Counted from the stretch's first letter, positions 1 to 10,645 are shown. The stretch: DNA of 56,631 bases from an uncultured Lachnospiraceae bacterium (GCA_934432885.1 CAKRYY010000018.1:1-56631), one strand, 5' to 3'. The notes: a model not told the origin generated them from the letters alone. Numbers and translations: made by a program.

Positions 1-431
1 TCATCAGAAGGAACGATAACGGTCATGCCCGGAATCGTTCTCATCAGTGCTACATCCTCGTTGCACTGATGGGTTGCGCCATCCTCGCCTACCGTGATGC
101 CGGCATGCGTTGCACCAATCTTAACATTCAGATGCGGATAGCCAACGGAGTTTCTTACCTGCTCAAAGTTACGTCCTGCTGCAAACATTGCAAAGGAGCT
201 GATAAACGGAATCTTTCCGCAGGTTGCGAGACCTGCAGCGATGCCTGTCATATTACATTCTGCAATTCCGCAGTCGATATGACGCTCCGGAAATGCCTTT
301 TTAAATACGCCTGTCTTGGTTGCGCCTGCAAGGTCTGCATCCAGAACAACTAACTCCGGGTATTTTGCACCGCACTCAGCCAGTGCGTTACCATAGCTTT
401 CTCTTGTTGCAATCTTCTTTACGTCCGCCAT
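1..431 (-). CDS. Transketolase C-terminal subunit (partial, cut by window edge)
   Basis: This is the C-terminal half of a split transketolase, which with the N-terminal subunit moves two-carbon ketol units between sugar phosphates using thiamine diphosphate. Only the first 143 codons are in the window; the 3' end lies beyond position 1. The visible part is the pyrimidine-binding domain and includes [15 protein letters not shown], which contains the glutamate that activates the thiamine cofactor in this family. The ATG overlaps the stop of the N-terminal subunit gene by one base (TAATG), so the two subunits are probably made by coupled translation. It is the last visible gene of the arabinose cluster, consistent with a role in using xylulose-5-phosphate. 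A DXP-synthase-like assignment is less likely because of the split architecture. Confidence 0.93.
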   Translation of the reverse strand, partial: MADVKKIATRESYGNALAECGAKYPELVVLDADLAGATKTGVFKKAFPERHIDCGIAECNMTGIAAGLATCGKIPFISSFAMFAAGRNFEQVRNSVGYPHLNVKIGATHAGITVGEDGATHQCNEDVALMRTIPGMTVIVPSD

Positions 432-1270
432 TAGTTTGCACCTCCCAGTTCTGCTGCAATTTTGTCAAGGTCTGCCATTGCAGTTGCATATTCTTCATCA
501 TTCGGCGCTTTTCCGTGCCAGCCTGCATTGTTTTCCATAAAGGAAACGCCCTTGCCCTTAACCGTCTTCATAATGATAGCGGTCGGCATGCCCTTTGTTT
601 CTCTTGCCTCTTTCATAGCAGCGGCAATTTCATCCATGTCGTTTCCGTTGATGTTGATTGTATGGAAGTTGAAGGCTTCAAACTTTTTATCAATCGGATA
701 AGGTGAGCATACATCCTCAACCTTTCCGTCAATCTGTAAACCATTGTTATCCACGATTACAACGAGATTATCCAGCTTTCTATGTCCTGCGAACATGGAA
801 GCCTCCCAGATCTGACCCTCCTGAATCTCGCCGTCGCCACACAGACAGTATACTCTGTAATCCTTATTATCCAGCTTTGCTGCAAGCGCCATGCCTACTG
901 CTGCTGAAAGTCCCTGTCCCAGAGAACCGCTCGACATATCTACGCCCGGCGTCTCCTGCATGCAGGGATGTCCCTGTAAATAAGAGCCCAGCTTACGCAG
1001 TGTCTTAAGGTCTTCTACCGGAAAATAGCCTCTGTTTGCAAGCGCAGAATAAAGACCGGGCGCTGTATGTCCCTTTGACAGTACGAATCTGTCGCGGTTT
1101 TCCATCTTTGGATTCTTAGGGTCAATGTTCATTTCCTCAAAATAAAGATAGGTAAACATATCCGCTGCGGAAAGAGAGCCGCCCGGATGTCCCGCTTTGG
1201 CACTGTGTACTGCTGTTACGATGCCCTTACGCACTTCATTAGCCATTTTTGCTAATTCCAGTTTGTTCAT
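431..1270 (-). CDS. Transketolase N-terminal subunit
   Basis: This 279-residue protein is the thiamine diphosphate-binding half of a two-subunit transketolase. The GDG...NN cofactor motif is visible in [14 protein letters not shown] followed by [11 protein letters not shown], and [15 protein letters not shown] near the N-terminus is typical of the family. The frame is open upstream to 1333, but the start at 1270 ([15 protein letters not shown]) is preferred because GGAGGACGGAAAACT sits just before it, and the longer form would overlap araD. It lies 31 bases after araD and immediately before the C-terminal subunit. In this setting it should feed arabinose-derived xylulose-5-phosphate into the non-oxidative pentose phosphate pathway. 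Confidence 0.94.
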   Translation of the reverse strand: MNKLELAKMANEVRKGIVTAVHSAKAGHPGGSLSAADMFTYLYFEEMNIDPKNPKMENRDRFVLSKGHTAPGLYSALANRGYFPVEDLKTLRKLGSYLQGHPCMQETPGVDMSSGSLGQGLSAAVGMALAAKLDNKDYRVYCLCGDGEIQEGQIWEASMFAGHRKLDNLVVIVDNNGLQIDGKVEDVCSPYPIDKKFEAFNFHTININGNDMDEIAAAMKEARETKGMPTAIIMKTVKGKGVSFMENNAGWHGKAPNDEEYATAMADLDKIAAELGGAN

Positions 1271-1301
1271 AGTTTTCCGTCCTCCATTGATTTTACTTTT
1301 C

Positions 1302-1997
1302 TTAGTTTTGTCCGTAATAAGCGTTTGCTCCATGCTTTCTGAAATAATGCTTGTCCTGAAGCTCCTGCGGTGCCGGCTTATTCTTCGGATTTATCATCTC
1401 ACAGCGCGCCGCCATCTTTGCGACCTCATCAAGCACAACTGCATTGTGTACAGCCTCATGCGCATCCTTGCCCCATGCAAAGGGACCATGATTCTTGCAA
1501 AGCACTGCGGGCATTGCAACAACGTCGATGTTGTTCTCCTTGAAATAGTCTACAATCAGTACGCCGGTATTTTTTTCATAGCCTGCGTCGATTTCCTCCT
1601 TCGTCAGGTTGCGGACACAGGGAATCTCGCCATACATATAATCTGCATGCGTCGTTCCATAGCAGGGAATTCCTCTTCCTGCCTGCGCCCAGCTTGTTGC
1701 CCATGAAGAATGGGTATGTACGATTCCGCCAATCTCCGGGAATGCCTTGTAAATCTCCACATGGGTCGCTGTATCGGAAGAGGGCTTATAATCGCCCTCT
1801 ACCTTATTTCCTTCAAGGTCTACAACTACCATGTCTTCCCATTTCAGCTTTTCGTATTCTACGCCGCTTGGCTTGATGACAAATAAGCCGCTCTCGCGGT
1901 CAATTCCGCTGACATTTCCCCATGTAAAGGTCACAAGACCATGCTTGGGAAGCATCATATTCGCTTCATACACTTCTTTTTTCAGTTCTTCTAACAT
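1302..1997 (-). CDS. araD: L-ribulose-5-phosphate 4-epimerase
   Basis: AraD converts L-ribulose-5-phosphate to D-xylulose-5-phosphate, the third step of L-arabinose breakdown. At 231 residues it has the usual length for the class II aldolase/epimerase family. Visible signatures are the N-terminal [13 protein letters not shown], the zinc-binding pair in [16 protein letters not shown], and the third zinc histidine in [24 protein letters not shown] precedes the ATG. It sits 26 bases after the kinase gene and before the transketolase pair, so the whole pathway is co-directional. Fuculose-phosphate aldolase is a related family but is less likely given araA and the kinase next door. Confidence 0.96.
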   Translation of the reverse strand: MLEELKKEVYEANMMLPKHGLVTFTWGNVSGIDRESGLFVIKPSGVEYEKLKWEDMVVVDLEGNKVEGDYKPSSDTATHVEIYKAFPEIGGIVHTHSSWATSWAQAGRGIPCYGTTHADYMYGEIPCVRNLTKEEIDAGYEKNTGVLIVDYFKENNIDVVAMPAVLCKNHGPFAWGKDAHEAVHNAVVLDEVAKMAARCEMINPKNKPAPQELQDKHYFRKHGANAYYGQN

Positions 1998-2023
1998 AGC
2001 AAACTCCTCTTTTCTGCTGTCTC

Positions 2024-3634
2024 TTACTGTAAGAAATCAATGGCTGCTCTTTCGATTGGCAGACCCTTTGCATACCGCTCGATAAAGGTATTAAAGCCCT
2101 TTACATCCTCTGCATCCGGCTCGATTCTGCTGCCCTTCTCTCCTGCAAATACTGCCCTGTTCAGGAAAGCGTCCAGCTTCTCACCATTTTCTTTATTGCT
2201 CATATAAGATGCCAGCAATGCAATACCCCATGCGCCGCCCTCACCAGCAGTCTCCATAACGGAAACCGGTGTGTCGATTGCAGCCGCAAGGATTCTCTGT
2301 CCTACGCCCTTGGTCTTAAACAGTCCTCCATGTCCAAGAATCTCATCTACCACAACGCCTTCTTCTTTAAAGAGAATGTCAAGCCCTGTCTTTAATACGC
2401 CGAGAGACGCAAACAGATTTACCCGCATAAAGTTTGCCAGATTGAACTTTGCGTTCGGAGTACGCACGAACAGGGGACGCCCTTCTTCCATGCCGACAAT
2501 ATGCTCACCGGAGAAATAATTGTATGCCAGCAGACCTCCGCAGTCTGCATCGCCCTCTAACGCCTTATTATAAAGCGTTCCGAAAAGCTGGTTCATATCT
2601 ACCTTGATGCCAAAGCTCTCTGCAAATTCCTTAAAGATGGAAACCCACGCATTTAAGTCTGATGTGCAGTTATTGCAGTGTGCCATCGCAACCAGATGTC
2701 CGTCCGGTGTCGTAACGAGGTCGATTTCCTCATGTACCTTTTTCAGCTCTTTTTCCAGAACAATCATGCCAAATACGCTGGTTCCCGCAGATACATTTCC
2801 TGTACGGACTGCAACGCTGTTGGTTGCAACCATGCCTGTGCCTGCATCGCCTTCAGGCGGACACAGCGGAATACCTGCTTCCAGTTCTCCGGAAACGTCC
2901 AGAAATGCAGCGCCCTCTGATGTCAGTGTACCTGCGTTTTCGCCCGCCGTCAACACCTTTGGCAGAATATCTTTCAGCTTCCAGGAAAAGCCATAAGAAG
3001 CTGTTTTTTCATCAAACTGTGCAACCATTCTCTCATAGAAATCACCGGTTGCCGGGTCAATCGGGAACATACCGGAAGCCTCGCCTACGCCGAGCACCTT
3101 TTCACCGGTAAGCTGCCAGTGGATATAGCCTGCAAGCGTCGTGAAAAATGCGATGTCCTTTACATGCTCTTCCTTATTTAAAATTGCCTGATACAGATGT
3201 GCAATGCTCCAGCGCTGCGGGATGTGATATGCAAACAGCTCTGTCAGCTCCTCGGAAGCCTGCTCTGTAATGGTATTTCTCCATGTCCTGAACGGAACCA
3301 AAAGCTTTCCATCCTTATCAAATGGCATATAGCCGTGCATCATTGCGCTGAAGCCGATGGATCTCAGCTTCTTTATGCCAACGCCATACTGCTCCTTTAC
3401 ATCCTTTAACAAATCTGCATAGCAGTCCTTAAGACCTGTATGAATCTTGTCCAGACTGTAGGTCCAGATTCCGTCGATGTAATCATTTTCCCAATCATAG
3501 CTGCCGGAAGCAATCGGCGCATTGTCCCCGCCAATCAGAACAGCCTTGATACGGGTAGAGCCAAACTCAATACCCAGTACAGCATTTCCCGCTTCAATCG
3601 TGTTTTTGGCAACATTCTTGTCAATACTCATCAT
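2024..3634 (-). CDS. araB: FGGY-family L-ribulokinase
   Basis: This 536-residue sugar kinase of the FGGY family most likely phosphorylates L-ribulose to L-ribulose-5-phosphate with ATP. The N-terminal phosphate-binding loop reads [18 protein letters not shown], and the C-terminal domain carries [19 protein letters not shown] and [17 protein letters not shown], typical of the nucleotide-binding half. Two ATG codons lie side by side after AGGAGGGCTGA; I took the first. The substrate is inferred from position between araA (18 bases upstream) and araD (26 bases downstream). The sequence is of the clostridial ribulokinase type rather than a close match to E. coli AraB, so a xylulokinase-like side activity cannot be excluded from sequence. 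Confidence 0.87.
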   Translation of the reverse strand: MMSIDKNVAKNTIEAGNAVLGIEFGSTRIKAVLIGGDNAPIASGSYDWENDYIDGIWTYSLDKIHTGLKDCYADLLKDVKEQYGVGIKKLRSIGFSAMMHGYMPFDKDGKLLVPFRTWRNTITEQASEELTELFAYHIPQRWSIAHLYQAILNKEEHVKDIAFFTTLAGYIHWQLTGEKVLGVGEASGMFPIDPATGDFYERMVAQFDEKTASYGFSWKLKDILPKVLTAGENAGTLTSEGAAFLDVSGELEAGIPLCPPEGDAGTGMVATNSVAVRTGNVSAGTSVFGMIVLEKELKKVHEEIDLVTTPDGHLVAMAHCNNCTSDLNAWVSIFKEFAESFGIKVDMNQLFGTLYNKALEGDADCGGLLAYNYFSGEHIVGMEEGRPLFVRTPNAKFNLANFMRVNLFASLGVLKTGLDILFKEEGVVVDEILGHGGLFKTKGVGQRILAAAIDTPVSVMETAGEGGAWGIALLASYMSNKENGEKLDAFLNRAVFAGEKGSRIEPDAEDVKGFNTFIERYAKGLPIERAAIDFLQ

Positions 3635-3652
3635 TCAGCCCTCCTGCTTTTC

Positions 3653-5152
3653 TTAAAATCTGTATGCAATCTCATTCCAACGAAGCTCGTTTTTCAGATT
3701 GCGGATATTGGTATCCTTGTCGATAACAACGCTTTCGATTCCCATTGCTGCTGCCCAGTCTACCATCTGCTCTACGGAAAGGTCATAGGTAAATGCAGTA
3801 TGGTGTGCGCCGCCTGCCAGAATCCATGCCTCTGCACCTGTGTAAAGGTCAGGCTGCGGTGTCCAGTAATTGATACCTACCGGAAGCTTCGGAAGCGGTT
3901 TCTCTACCTTCTTGCACTCCACTGCATTGATTAACAGACGGAATCTTGTTCCGAGGTCAACCAGAGAGGTTGCAATACCGCTGCCCTCTTTTGCCTGGAA
4001 TACCAGACGGGTCGGGTCTTCACGATTTCCCATAGAAAGCGGCTGGCACTTAATGGTAATAGGACCGTCTGCAATCGTCGGGCAAACCTCAAGCATGTGT
4101 GCCTGAATGATGCCTTCCTTACCCGGTACGAAGTTGTAGGTGTAGTCCTCCATGAAGGAGCTTCCCTTTGCATTCGGAACGCCTGCGGTCATAATCTTAA
4201 TCAGGCGGTCCATAGCTGCTGTTTTCCAGTCGCCCTCGCCGCCGAAACCGTAGCCCTTTTCCATCAGGCGCTGTACTGCAAGTCCCGGAAGCTGCTTTAA
4301 GCCGCCCAGCATGCCGAAGTGTGTAACAAACGCATGATAATTTCCTTCCTCAAGGAATTTTTCCATACCGATTTCAATCTGTGCCTGAACTGCAACATGT
4401 CTTCTGAATTCTGCTGCGTCCCTGCCTTCCAGTGCGATTTCATATTTGCTGTAGTACTCATCGGTAAGCGCATCCACATCGCCCTGTGCAACAGCGTCTA
4501 CATATTCTACCAGATCGTTTACATTGTAATGGTCGATTTCCCAGCCAAATTTAATCTGTGCCTCTACCTTATCGCCTTCTGTAACAGCAACATTGTTCAT
4601 GTTGTCGCCAAAACGGCATACGCGGATATGAGAGGATTCCATGACGCCGATTGCCGTACGCATCCAGCTTCCCAGCTTTTCCTGTACAGCAGCGTCTGCC
4701 CAGTGTCCTACGATAATCTTTCTCTCGATTCCCATACGGCTTACGATATGGCCATATTCACGGTCGCCGTGTGCGGACTGGTTCTCATTCATGAAATCCA
4801 TATCCATTGTATCATAAGGAATCTCTTCATTAAACTGTGTATGTAAATGGCAAAGCGGTTTTTTGTATTCCTGCAGACCGATAATCCACATTTTTGCCGG
4901 AGAAAAGGTGTGCATCCATGTAATAACGCCTGCGCAGGCATCATCATTGTTCGCATCATTAAAGGTTTTACGGATAGAAGCCTGATCGATTAACGTCGGC
5001 TTTAATACGACTTCATAAGGAAGCTTTCCGCTTGCATTCAATCCTTCCACCATCTTTGCGGAATGTTCTGCAACATGCTTTAGACATTCTTCTCCATATA
5101 AATCCTGTGAACCTGTACAAAACCAAAATTTGTAATCCTTTGCTGCTTTCAT
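3653..5152 (-). CDS. araA: L-arabinose isomerase
   Basis: AraA interconverts L-arabinose and L-ribulose in the cytoplasm using Mn2+. The 499-residue length is standard. The metal and catalytic residues known from E. coli can be found: glutamate in GYGFGGEGDWKTAAMDR, glutamate in GSSFMEDYTYNFVPG, histidine in IQAHMLEVCP, and histidine in LAGGAHHTAFTYDL. The N-terminal WFCTGSQDLYGEE is also characteristic. AAGGAGGGCTCT precedes the ATG. The gene follows araR by 32 bases and precedes the kinase by 18, so it is probably transcribed with both. Confidence 0.98.
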   Translation of the reverse strand: MKAAKDYKFWFCTGSQDLYGEECLKHVAEHSAKMVEGLNASGKLPYEVVLKPTLIDQASIRKTFNDANNDDACAGVITWMHTFSPAKMWIIGLQEYKKPLCHLHTQFNEEIPYDTMDMDFMNENQSAHGDREYGHIVSRMGIERKIIVGHWADAAVQEKLGSWMRTAIGVMESSHIRVCRFGDNMNNVAVTEGDKVEAQIKFGWEIDHYNVNDLVEYVDAVAQGDVDALTDEYYSKYEIALEGRDAAEFRRHVAVQAQIEIGMEKFLEEGNYHAFVTHFGMLGGLKQLPGLAVQRLMEKGYGFGGEGDWKTAAMDRLIKIMTAGVPNAKGSSFMEDYTYNFVPGKEGIIQAHMLEVCPTIADGPITIKCQPLSMGNREDPTRLVFQAKEGSGIATSLVDLGTRFRLLINAVECKKVEKPLPKLPVGINYWTPQPDLYTGAEAWILAGGAHHTAFTYDLSVEQMVDWAAAMGIESVVIDKDTNIRNLKNELRWNEIAYRF

Positions 5153-5184
5153 AGAGCCCTCCTTGTAATGTTAATCTTTTTATT

Positions 5185-6261
5185 CTATTCATTTTTATTC
5201 AGGTCTTTTACGGAATCCCGCTCTACAATCTGCATAGGGAACTCATAATTTCCGTCAAAGCCCGAATTTTTTATCATCTTCATCAGGTTTTCCGCCGCAC
5301 ACTCACCCAGCTTTTCCATCGGATACGGCATACTTGTCAGCATTACGTCGCCAAGCACCGCAAGATCCGTATTATCGACACTGGTTATGGAAAGGTCCTC
5401 CGGCACGCGGATTCCTTCTTCTTTTAAAATCTTAAGCAGTCCAAACGCGATTTCGTCATTGTAGCAGACCAGACCTGTACAGCCCTTGGTTCTGCATCTG
5501 ACCTTTTCGCGAAGCTTTTCAAAATCCTTTGTATCCTCTGTATCCACCCAGATAATCTTGGATTCGTCACAGGCTATGCCTGCCGCCTCCAGCGCTTCCA
5601 GAAAGCCTGCATAACGCAGATGCCCCTGTCCATCATCCAGCTTGAATACTCCCGCAATCTTTTTGTGTCCCTTTTTCAGCAGGTACTCTGTCGCCAGCCT
5701 GCCTGTCAATCTGTCATCCATAGATACATGGGGCGCGGAAAGCTCCGGATAATAACTGTTAATAAACAAGACTGGTATCTGCCTTGCCAAAAGCTCATGA
5801 TAAAGCTGCAGATTTGGATTTGGGAGCGCACTTTTTACCGCCTCCGCAATAATCCCTTCCACATCATCCTGCTCCAGAATGGTTTTTAAAATTGCACCCT
5901 CCCGGTTAATCAGGTTATTGGTTACGGCAAGCTGCACCAGATACCCAGCCTTAAAAAGCCTATCCTCTATCGCCCGTATCGTTCTCGGAAAAATATAACC
6001 ATCTGTATACGTCATGATAACTGCGATTCTGCCCGTATCAGGCCTCTTGCTGCGCGGCTCATTGATATAGGTGCCGCTTCCCTGCACACGGTTAAGCACA
6101 CCCTCCTGCTCCAATACGCTGATAGCATGCCGCACAGTCTGCCTGCTGAGAGAAAACATATCACTCAGCTCATTTTCAGAATAGAGTTTCTCGCCCGGCG
6201 ACAGCTCGCCATCCTCTATCTGCTTTCGTATCCAGTTTACCAGTTCCAAATATTTCGGCAT
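5185..6261 (-). CDS. araR: AraR-type transcriptional repressor (GntR DNA-binding, LacI-like sensor)
   Basis: This 358-residue regulator joins an N-terminal GntR winged helix (about residues 1-70, including LSRQTVRHAISVLEQEGVLNRVQGSGTY) to a LacI/periplasmic-binding-fold effector domain (from RIAVIMTYTDGYIF to the end). This is the AraR architecture, in which L-arabinose releases the repressor from operators. The effector domain contains GLVCYNDEIAFGLLKIL, a hallmark of LacI-type sensors. It is the first gene of the ara catabolic block and lies 126 bases after the gguB-like permease gene. The ribosome site is weak (GGGAAAGTAGG). A paralogue lies at 16452-17513 on the other strand. The arabinose effector is inferred from context. 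Confidence 0.9.
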   Translation of the reverse strand: MPKYLELVNWIRKQIEDGELSPGEKLYSENELSDMFSLSRQTVRHAISVLEQEGVLNRVQGSGTYINEPRSKRPDTGRIAVIMTYTDGYIFPRTIRAIEDRLFKAGYLVQLAVTNNLINREGAILKTILEQDDVEGIIAEAVKSALPNPNLQLYHELLARQIPVLFINSYYPELSAPHVSMDDRLTGRLATEYLLKKGHKKIAGVFKLDDGQGHLRYAGFLEALEAAGIACDESKIIWVDTEDTKDFEKLREKVRCRTKGCTGLVCYNDEIAFGLLKILKEEGIRVPEDLSITSVDNTDLAVLGDVMLTSMPYPMEKLGECAAENLMKMIKNSGFDGNYEFPMQIVERDSVKDLNKNE

Positions 6262-6306
6262 ATTCTTAGCCTACTTTCCCTAGTTTTACTTTGTAACGCA
6301 TATCAA

Positions 6307-6342
6307 GGCTACGCATGCTGCCCAACACCTGCATGCGCAGCC
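6307..6342. repeat. 12-bp inverted repeat between transporter and araR
   Basis: The arms GGCTACGCATGC (6307-6318) and GCATGCGCAGCC (6331-6342) pair with one mismatch around a 12-base spacer. There is no T-run on either side, so a strong intrinsic terminator is unlikely. It may be a leaky processing or attenuating hairpin between gguB and araR, or a protein-binding palindrome. Confidence 0.55.
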
Positions 6343-6387
6343 CTATTAAAGCCCCATAAGTGTTTTCTTTAAAATGCTGCTTGTGGA

Positions 6388-7557
6388 TTAGTTCTTTTTA
6401 TTCTTGGAAAGAACGTCTACCGTAACCGCTCCAAGAAGTACGGCACCCTTTACGATTTTCTGAATATCAGTGGACCAACCATAGAGGGACATACCATTAT
6501 TCAGGATACCCATGATAAATGCACCAACTACTGCACCAGTTACAGTACCGGCACCACCGGCAACTGCTGCACCGCCGATATAACAGGAAGCGATTGCATC
6601 CATTTCAAAGCCATCGCCTGCCTTCGGTGTAGAGGAAGCATTACGTGCGGAAAGTACGATGCCTGCAAGGGCACTTAAGATACCCATGTTTGTATATACC
6701 CAGAAGAATACCTTCTTTGTATCAATACCGGAAAGGTTTGCTGCCTTTCTGTTGCCGCCCAGCGCATAAATCTGACGGCCTGCAACAGTCTTGCTTGTGA
6801 TAAACGCATAAGCACCTACTAAAAGAGCCATAATCAAAAGCACAAAAGGAAGTCCATTGTAGCGTGAAAGCTTATAGAAGAAGAACCATACGATTACCAG
6901 CATAACCGCTTCCTTAACAGCAATCTGCCACATGGGATTGGTTGCAAAATTATATTTCTTCTTGGTTGCGATGTCCTTCATCTCTGCAAGAATCATGACA
7001 ACGGAAACAACACCTGCTACAATGATACTGATAAGGTCAAGCGTTCCATCGCCAAATGGAATCTTGATGGTTGGAAGGAAGCCTGCGCCAATAAATACAT
7101 AATCATTGGGAAGCGGTCCCTTTGTCTGTGCCTGTAACAGCGTATAAGTAAGGCCACGTCCCATAAGCATCGTTGCCAGTGTTACAACAAAAGGCGGGAT
7201 GCCAAGATATGCGATAAAGAAGCCTGCGAACATACCGATTAAAAGACCGATTACCAAAGCCGCAAGAATTGCAACCCACATATTCATCTTGTAATCAATC
7301 ATTACGATACCTGCAGCAGCGCCGCAGACTGCAACGACAGAACCAACGCCCAGGTCGACGTTACCTGTCAGTACGCAGAGCAGCATGCCGACTGCCAGGA
7401 TAACAACGTAGCCGTTCTGCATAATCAGGTTGTTGATATTGGCAGGAGAAAGGTTCTTTCCACCCGTCATAACTGCGAATATTACATAAATTGCAATCAG
7501 CGCAAGAAACATACCATACTGTTTCATGTCAAGATTTACTACTTTTTTCTTATTCAT
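6388..7557 (-). CDS. gguB: Monosaccharide ABC transporter permease (GguB/MmsB/XylH type)
   Basis: This is the membrane subunit of a high-affinity sugar importer of the carbohydrate uptake transporter 2 class. The 389 residues are strongly hydrophobic with roughly ten membrane segments. The conserved loop with [20 protein letters not shown] and the later [19 protein letters not shown] and [20 protein letters not shown] segments are typical of RbsC/XylH/GguB permeases. The frame opens at 7566, but I chose the ATG at 7557 because AAAGG lies at normal spacing from it; this start overlaps the ATPase stop by 8 bases. With the ATPase and ChvE-like protein it should import L-arabinose or related aldoses, inferred from the ara genes downstream. 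Confidence 0.92.
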   Translation of the reverse strand: MNKKKVVNLDMKQYGMFLALIAIYVIFAVMTGGKNLSPANINNLIMQNGYVVILAVGMLLCVLTGNVDLGVGSVVAVCGAAAGIVMIDYKMNMWVAILAALVIGLLIGMFAGFFIAYLGIPPFVVTLATMLMGRGLTYTLLQAQTKGPLPNDYVFIGAGFLPTIKIPFGDGTLDLISIIVAGVVSVVMILAEMKDIATKKKYNFATNPMWQIAVKEAVMLVIVWFFFYKLSRYNGLPFVLLIMALLVGAYAFITSKTVAGRQIYALGGNRKAANLSGIDTKKVFFWVYTNMGILSALAGIVLSARNASSTPKAGDGFEMDAIASCYIGGAAVAGGAGTVTGAVVGAFIMGILNNGMSLYGWSTDIQKIVKGAVLLGAVTVDVLSKNKKN

Positions 7558-9109
7558 TTTCATCATCCTTTCTATTATGAGCCATAATACATTGCATAAT
7601 CTTTTCCTGTGTAACCTCTTCCTTACTCAGTTCTCCTGCGATTTCACCTTCATTGATGACATAAACTCTGTCACAGGTACCAATAATCTCAGGCATTTCA
7701 GAAGAAATAACGATAACCGCCTTGCCTGCCTTTGCAAGGTCGTTGATGACGCAATAAATCTCGTACTTCGCACCTACGTCAATACCACGAGTAGGCTCAT
7801 CCAGAATCAGGACATCCGGCTGTGTCAGCATCCATTTTGCAAGAACTACCTTCTGCTGATTACCACCGGAAAGCGATCCAACCACCTGTTCAATGGAATT
7901 TGCTTTTACGTTAATCTTTTTCTTGTATTCTTCCGCAGCTACAATTTCATCATTGCCATTGATAACGCCATGCTTGGAGAAGAACTTTGGACGCGCTGCA
8001 AGCGTCATATTTTCCTTAATATCGTTTATCAGCACCAGTCCATAAGTTTTACGATCCTCGGATACATAAGCAAGCTTATTATCAATCGCATCCTTCACAG
8101 TCTTTAGCTCTACTTCCTTACCGTTAATCTTTACCCTGCCGGAAATCTTCTGTCCATAGCTGCGGCCAAAAAGGCTCATTGCAAGCTCTGTCCTGCCTGC
8201 GCCCATCAGTCCTGCCAGTCCGACAACCTCTCCTGCCTTTACGCTGAAGTTGATATTCTTCAATATCTGGCGGTTTGGATCCTCCGGATGATATACATTC
8301 CAGTCATTAACCTCAAAAATCGTATCTCCGACGGTAACGCCCTCACGTACCGGATAACGGTTTGTCAGCTCACGTCCTACCATGCCCTTGATAACACGGT
8401 CCTCTGTAAACTCATCTACGCCTTTCTCCAGTGTCTCAATAGATTTACCGTCACGGATGATGGTAACGGAATCTGCAACATATTCAATCTCATTTAATTT
8501 GTGGGAAATGATGATACAGGTTACGCCGTGATTCTTCAAATCCAGCATGATGTCAAGCAGCTTTTTGCTTTCTTCATCATTCAGCGCCGCCGTAGGCTCA
8601 TCCAGAATCAGAAGTTCAACCCTCTTTGCCATCGCCTTCGCAATTTCTATCAGCTGCTGCTTACCAACACCCAGTGTTCCTACCTGTGCATTGACATCCT
8701 CATGCTCAAGTCCTACCTTTTCCAGCATTTCCTGTGCATGCTTTCTGGTTTTCGTCCAATCGATGACGCCTTTTGCAGAGGTCTGCTCGTTTCCCAAAAA
8801 TACGTTTTCAGCAACGGAAAGGTTCGGACTGAGCGCCAGCTCCTGATGAATGATTACGATGCCCTTCGCTTCACTGTCACGCAGATTGTGAAACGCGCAG
8901 GTCTCGCCCTTGTATACCACGTTGCCTGAATAAGTTCCGTGAGGATACACACCAGATAAAACGTTCATCAGCGTAGATTTTCCGGCTCCGTTTTCACCGC
9001 ACAGAGCATGTATCTCGCCACGTTTTACCTTCAGATTAACATCATCCAATGCCTTAACGCCCGAAAATTCTTTCGTGATATGATCCATTTCCAAGATGTA
9101 ATCCGACAT
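7550..9109 (-). CDS. gguA: Sugar ABC transporter ATP-binding protein, double cassette (GguA/MmsA type)
   Basis: This 519-residue protein carries two fused ATPase cassettes, as in RbsA, XylG and GguA. The first cassette has GENGAGKST as Walker A and [15 protein letters not shown] as Walker B. The second has a degenerate P-loop (GLMGAGRTE) but a clean signature [14 protein letters not shown] and [13 protein letters not shown]. It powers the GguB-like permease. AAAAGGAGCTGAAAA precedes the ATG. A terminator-like hairpin separates it from the binding protein gene upstream, which would lower its expression relative to the binding protein. Confidence 0.94.
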   Translation of the reverse strand: MSDYILEMDHITKEFSGVKALDDVNLKVKRGEIHALCGENGAGKSTLMNVLSGVYPHGTYSGNVVYKGETCAFHNLRDSEAKGIVIIHQELALSPNLSVAENVFLGNEQTSAKGVIDWTKTRKHAQEMLEKVGLEHEDVNAQVGTLGVGKQQLIEIAKAMAKRVELLILDEPTAALNDEESKKLLDIMLDLKNHGVTCIIISHKLNEIEYVADSVTIIRDGKSIETLEKGVDEFTEDRVIKGMVGRELTNRYPVREGVTVGDTIFEVNDWNVYHPEDPNRQILKNINFSVKAGEVVGLAGLMGAGRTELAMSLFGRSYGQKISGRVKINGKEVELKTVKDAIDNKLAYVSEDRKTYGLVLINDIKENMTLAARPKFFSKHGVINGNDEIVAAEEYKKKINVKANSIEQVVGSLSGGNQQKVVLAKWMLTQPDVLILDEPTRGIDVGAKYEIYCVINDLAKAGKAVIVISSEMPEIIGTCDRVYVINEGEIAGELSKEEVTQEKIMQCIMAHNRKDDENE

Positions 9110-9203
9110 TTTTTCAGCTCCTTTTCTTATTGTTTCGCTTATGATAAAGATAAAAATTTACTTTTTAATACAAACAGGGAATTTCTATGGTATCCATCGT
9201 ATT

Positions 9204-9235
9204 AAAAAGGGCGGCAGCCATGTTTGCCGCCACCC
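9204..9235 (-). terminator. Intercistronic terminator/attenuator after chvE
   Basis: On the minus strand GGGTGGCGGCA and TGCCGCCC form a GC-rich stem around AACATGGC, followed by TTTTT. It lies between the binding protein gene and the ATPase gene, so it probably causes partial termination and an excess of binding protein. Confidence 0.75.
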
Positions 9236-9255
9236 TATTTGTGTAAACCTTTTAA

Positions 9256-10404
9256 TTACTCAGCAAGCTGTGCTTCTGTATAGTATCCACCATCTACGAT
9301 GATTTCTTTATAGTTGTCCTTGTCAACAGCTACCGGTGTGCACAGGTAAGACGGAACAGTAATTACGTTGTTGTTGTACTGCTCTGTATCATTGATTTCA
9401 GGCTCAGCGCCTTCCATAACTGCCTGTACCATTGTTACGCACTTCTCAGCAAGGAGACGTGTGTCTTTGTAGATAGACATTGTCTGAGAGCCAGAGATAA
9501 TGTTCTTAACTGCCATAAGCTCTGCATCCTGTCCTGTGATTAACGGCCAGTTGTCTGCTGTGTAGCCAGCGCCTTCAAGGGCTGCCTTACATCCATAAGC
9601 AAAACCATCAAATGCACTTGCGCAGATGTCAAGGTCTTCATCAGCATAGAAACCTGTCAGGTAGTTCTCGCAGTTCTGCTGAGCTGTTTCCTGAGACCAT
9701 CTTAAGATACATGTATCATCAAAAGAAGTTCTGCCAGACTTGCAAACCAGAGTTCCTTTATCAAGATACGGCTGAAGAACTTCCATCAGACCTGCATACA
9801 GCATATGTGCGTTGTTGTCATCCGGGGAGCCCATAAAGAACTCAATTGTGTATGTCTCAGAGGTATTTGCCAAATCCTTCTTCTCTTCAATGTATTTACC
9901 GATTGCTGTACCAACACCCTTGTTGTCGAAGGTTGCATAGTAGGAAACAGCATCTGTATCCATCAGAAGACGGTCATAAGCGATAATCGGAATGCCGGCT
10001 TCCTTTGCCTGTGCTTCTACGTTTACAAGTGCAGAAGAGTCAATGGAAGCGATAACGAGGCAGTTAACACCAGCTGCAATCATGTTTTCAATCTGGGAAA
10101 CCTGAGCCTGCACATCATCCTCAGCGTACTGAAGGTCTACTTCATAGCCAAGTGCCTCAAGCTGAGCCTTCATGTTAGCACCGTCATTGATCCATCTTTC
10201 GGAAGACTGTGTCGGCATCGCAACGCCAACCTTCTTGCCGTTTGCTTCTGCTGCCGGAGCTGCTGCTTCTTCGGTTGCCGCAGGAGCTGCTTCTGTCGCT
10301 GCCGGAGCTGCTGCTTCCTCAGCTGTTTTGGCGCTGCCGCATCCAACCAGCATGGTTGCTACCATTGCTACGCTGAGCAATGCACTTAAAACTTTCTTTT
10401 TCAT
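9256..10404 (-). CDS. chvE: Sugar-binding lipoprotein of ABC importer (ChvE-like)
   Basis: This 382-residue solute-binding protein captures a monosaccharide at the cell surface for the GguAB transporter. Residues 1-21 are a lipoprotein signal peptide ending in LVGC, with Cys22 as the lipid anchor. An Ala/Pro/Thr/Glu-rich linker runs to about residue 55, followed by the periplasmic binding fold (VGVAMPTQSSERWINDG, later DGFAYGCKAALEGAGY and LITGQDAELMAVKNI), which matches ChvE/multiple sugar-binding proteins. GGGAGGAAAAAAC precedes the ATG. Expression is driven by a near-consensus promoter about 210 bases upstream. Arabinose, xylose or galactose are known ligands in the family; arabinose fits best here. 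Confidence 0.92.
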   Translation of the reverse strand: MKKKVLSALLSVAMVATMLVGCGSAKTAEEAAAPAATEAAPAATEEAAAPAAEANGKKVGVAMPTQSSERWINDGANMKAQLEALGYEVDLQYAEDDVQAQVSQIENMIAAGVNCLVIASIDSSALVNVEAQAKEAGIPIIAYDRLLMDTDAVSYYATFDNKGVGTAIGKYIEEKKDLANTSETYTIEFFMGSPDDNNAHMLYAGLMEVLQPYLDKGTLVCKSGRTSFDDTCILRWSQETAQQNCENYLTGFYADEDLDICASAFDGFAYGCKAALEGAGYTADNWPLITGQDAELMAVKNIISGSQTMSIYKDTRLLAEKCVTMVQAVMEGAEPEINDTEQYNNNVITVPSYLCTPVAVDKDNYKEIIVDGGYYTEAQLAE

Positions 10405-10440
10405 GTTTTTTCCTCCCTGATAAATGATAAAGTGATAAAG

Positions 10441-10469
10441 TTGTATCTACAATCCATACACTTGTATGG
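10441..10469. promoter_or_regulatory. Two adjacent palindromes in the chvE leader (candidate operators)
   Basis: TTGTA-TC-TACAA (10441-10452) and CCATACA-CT-TGTATGG (10454-10469) are perfect palindromes, each with a 2-base spacer, standing next to each other in the 5' leader of chvE. TTGTA-NN-TACAA has the same layout as the core of B. subtilis AraR operators. Binding by the AraR-like proteins encoded here is an inference. Confidence 0.55.
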
Positions 10470-10616
10470 TTTTGTACATATTGTTGGGTCAGAAAGACAT
10501 TTTTGATTTCGCCAAGGTCTGTTTTGTGCTTTCTGTATGCTTTTTAGCATTTTCCGCCTTTTCTTTTGTTCGTCTTTTCTGTTGTTTTCGACAAGTTGTA
10601 CCGTTTGCTTATATTT

Positions 10617-10645
10617 ATCATATAGTACCAATGTACATTTGTCAA
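10617..10645 (-). promoter_or_regulatory. SigA-type promoter of the chvE-gguAB-ara cluster
   Basis: On the minus strand TTGACA (10645-10640), a 17-base spacer and TATGAT (10622-10617) form a near-perfect vegetative promoter. The spacer contains the palindrome ATGTACAT (10631-10638). The leader to the chvE start is about 210 bases. Confidence 0.8.
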
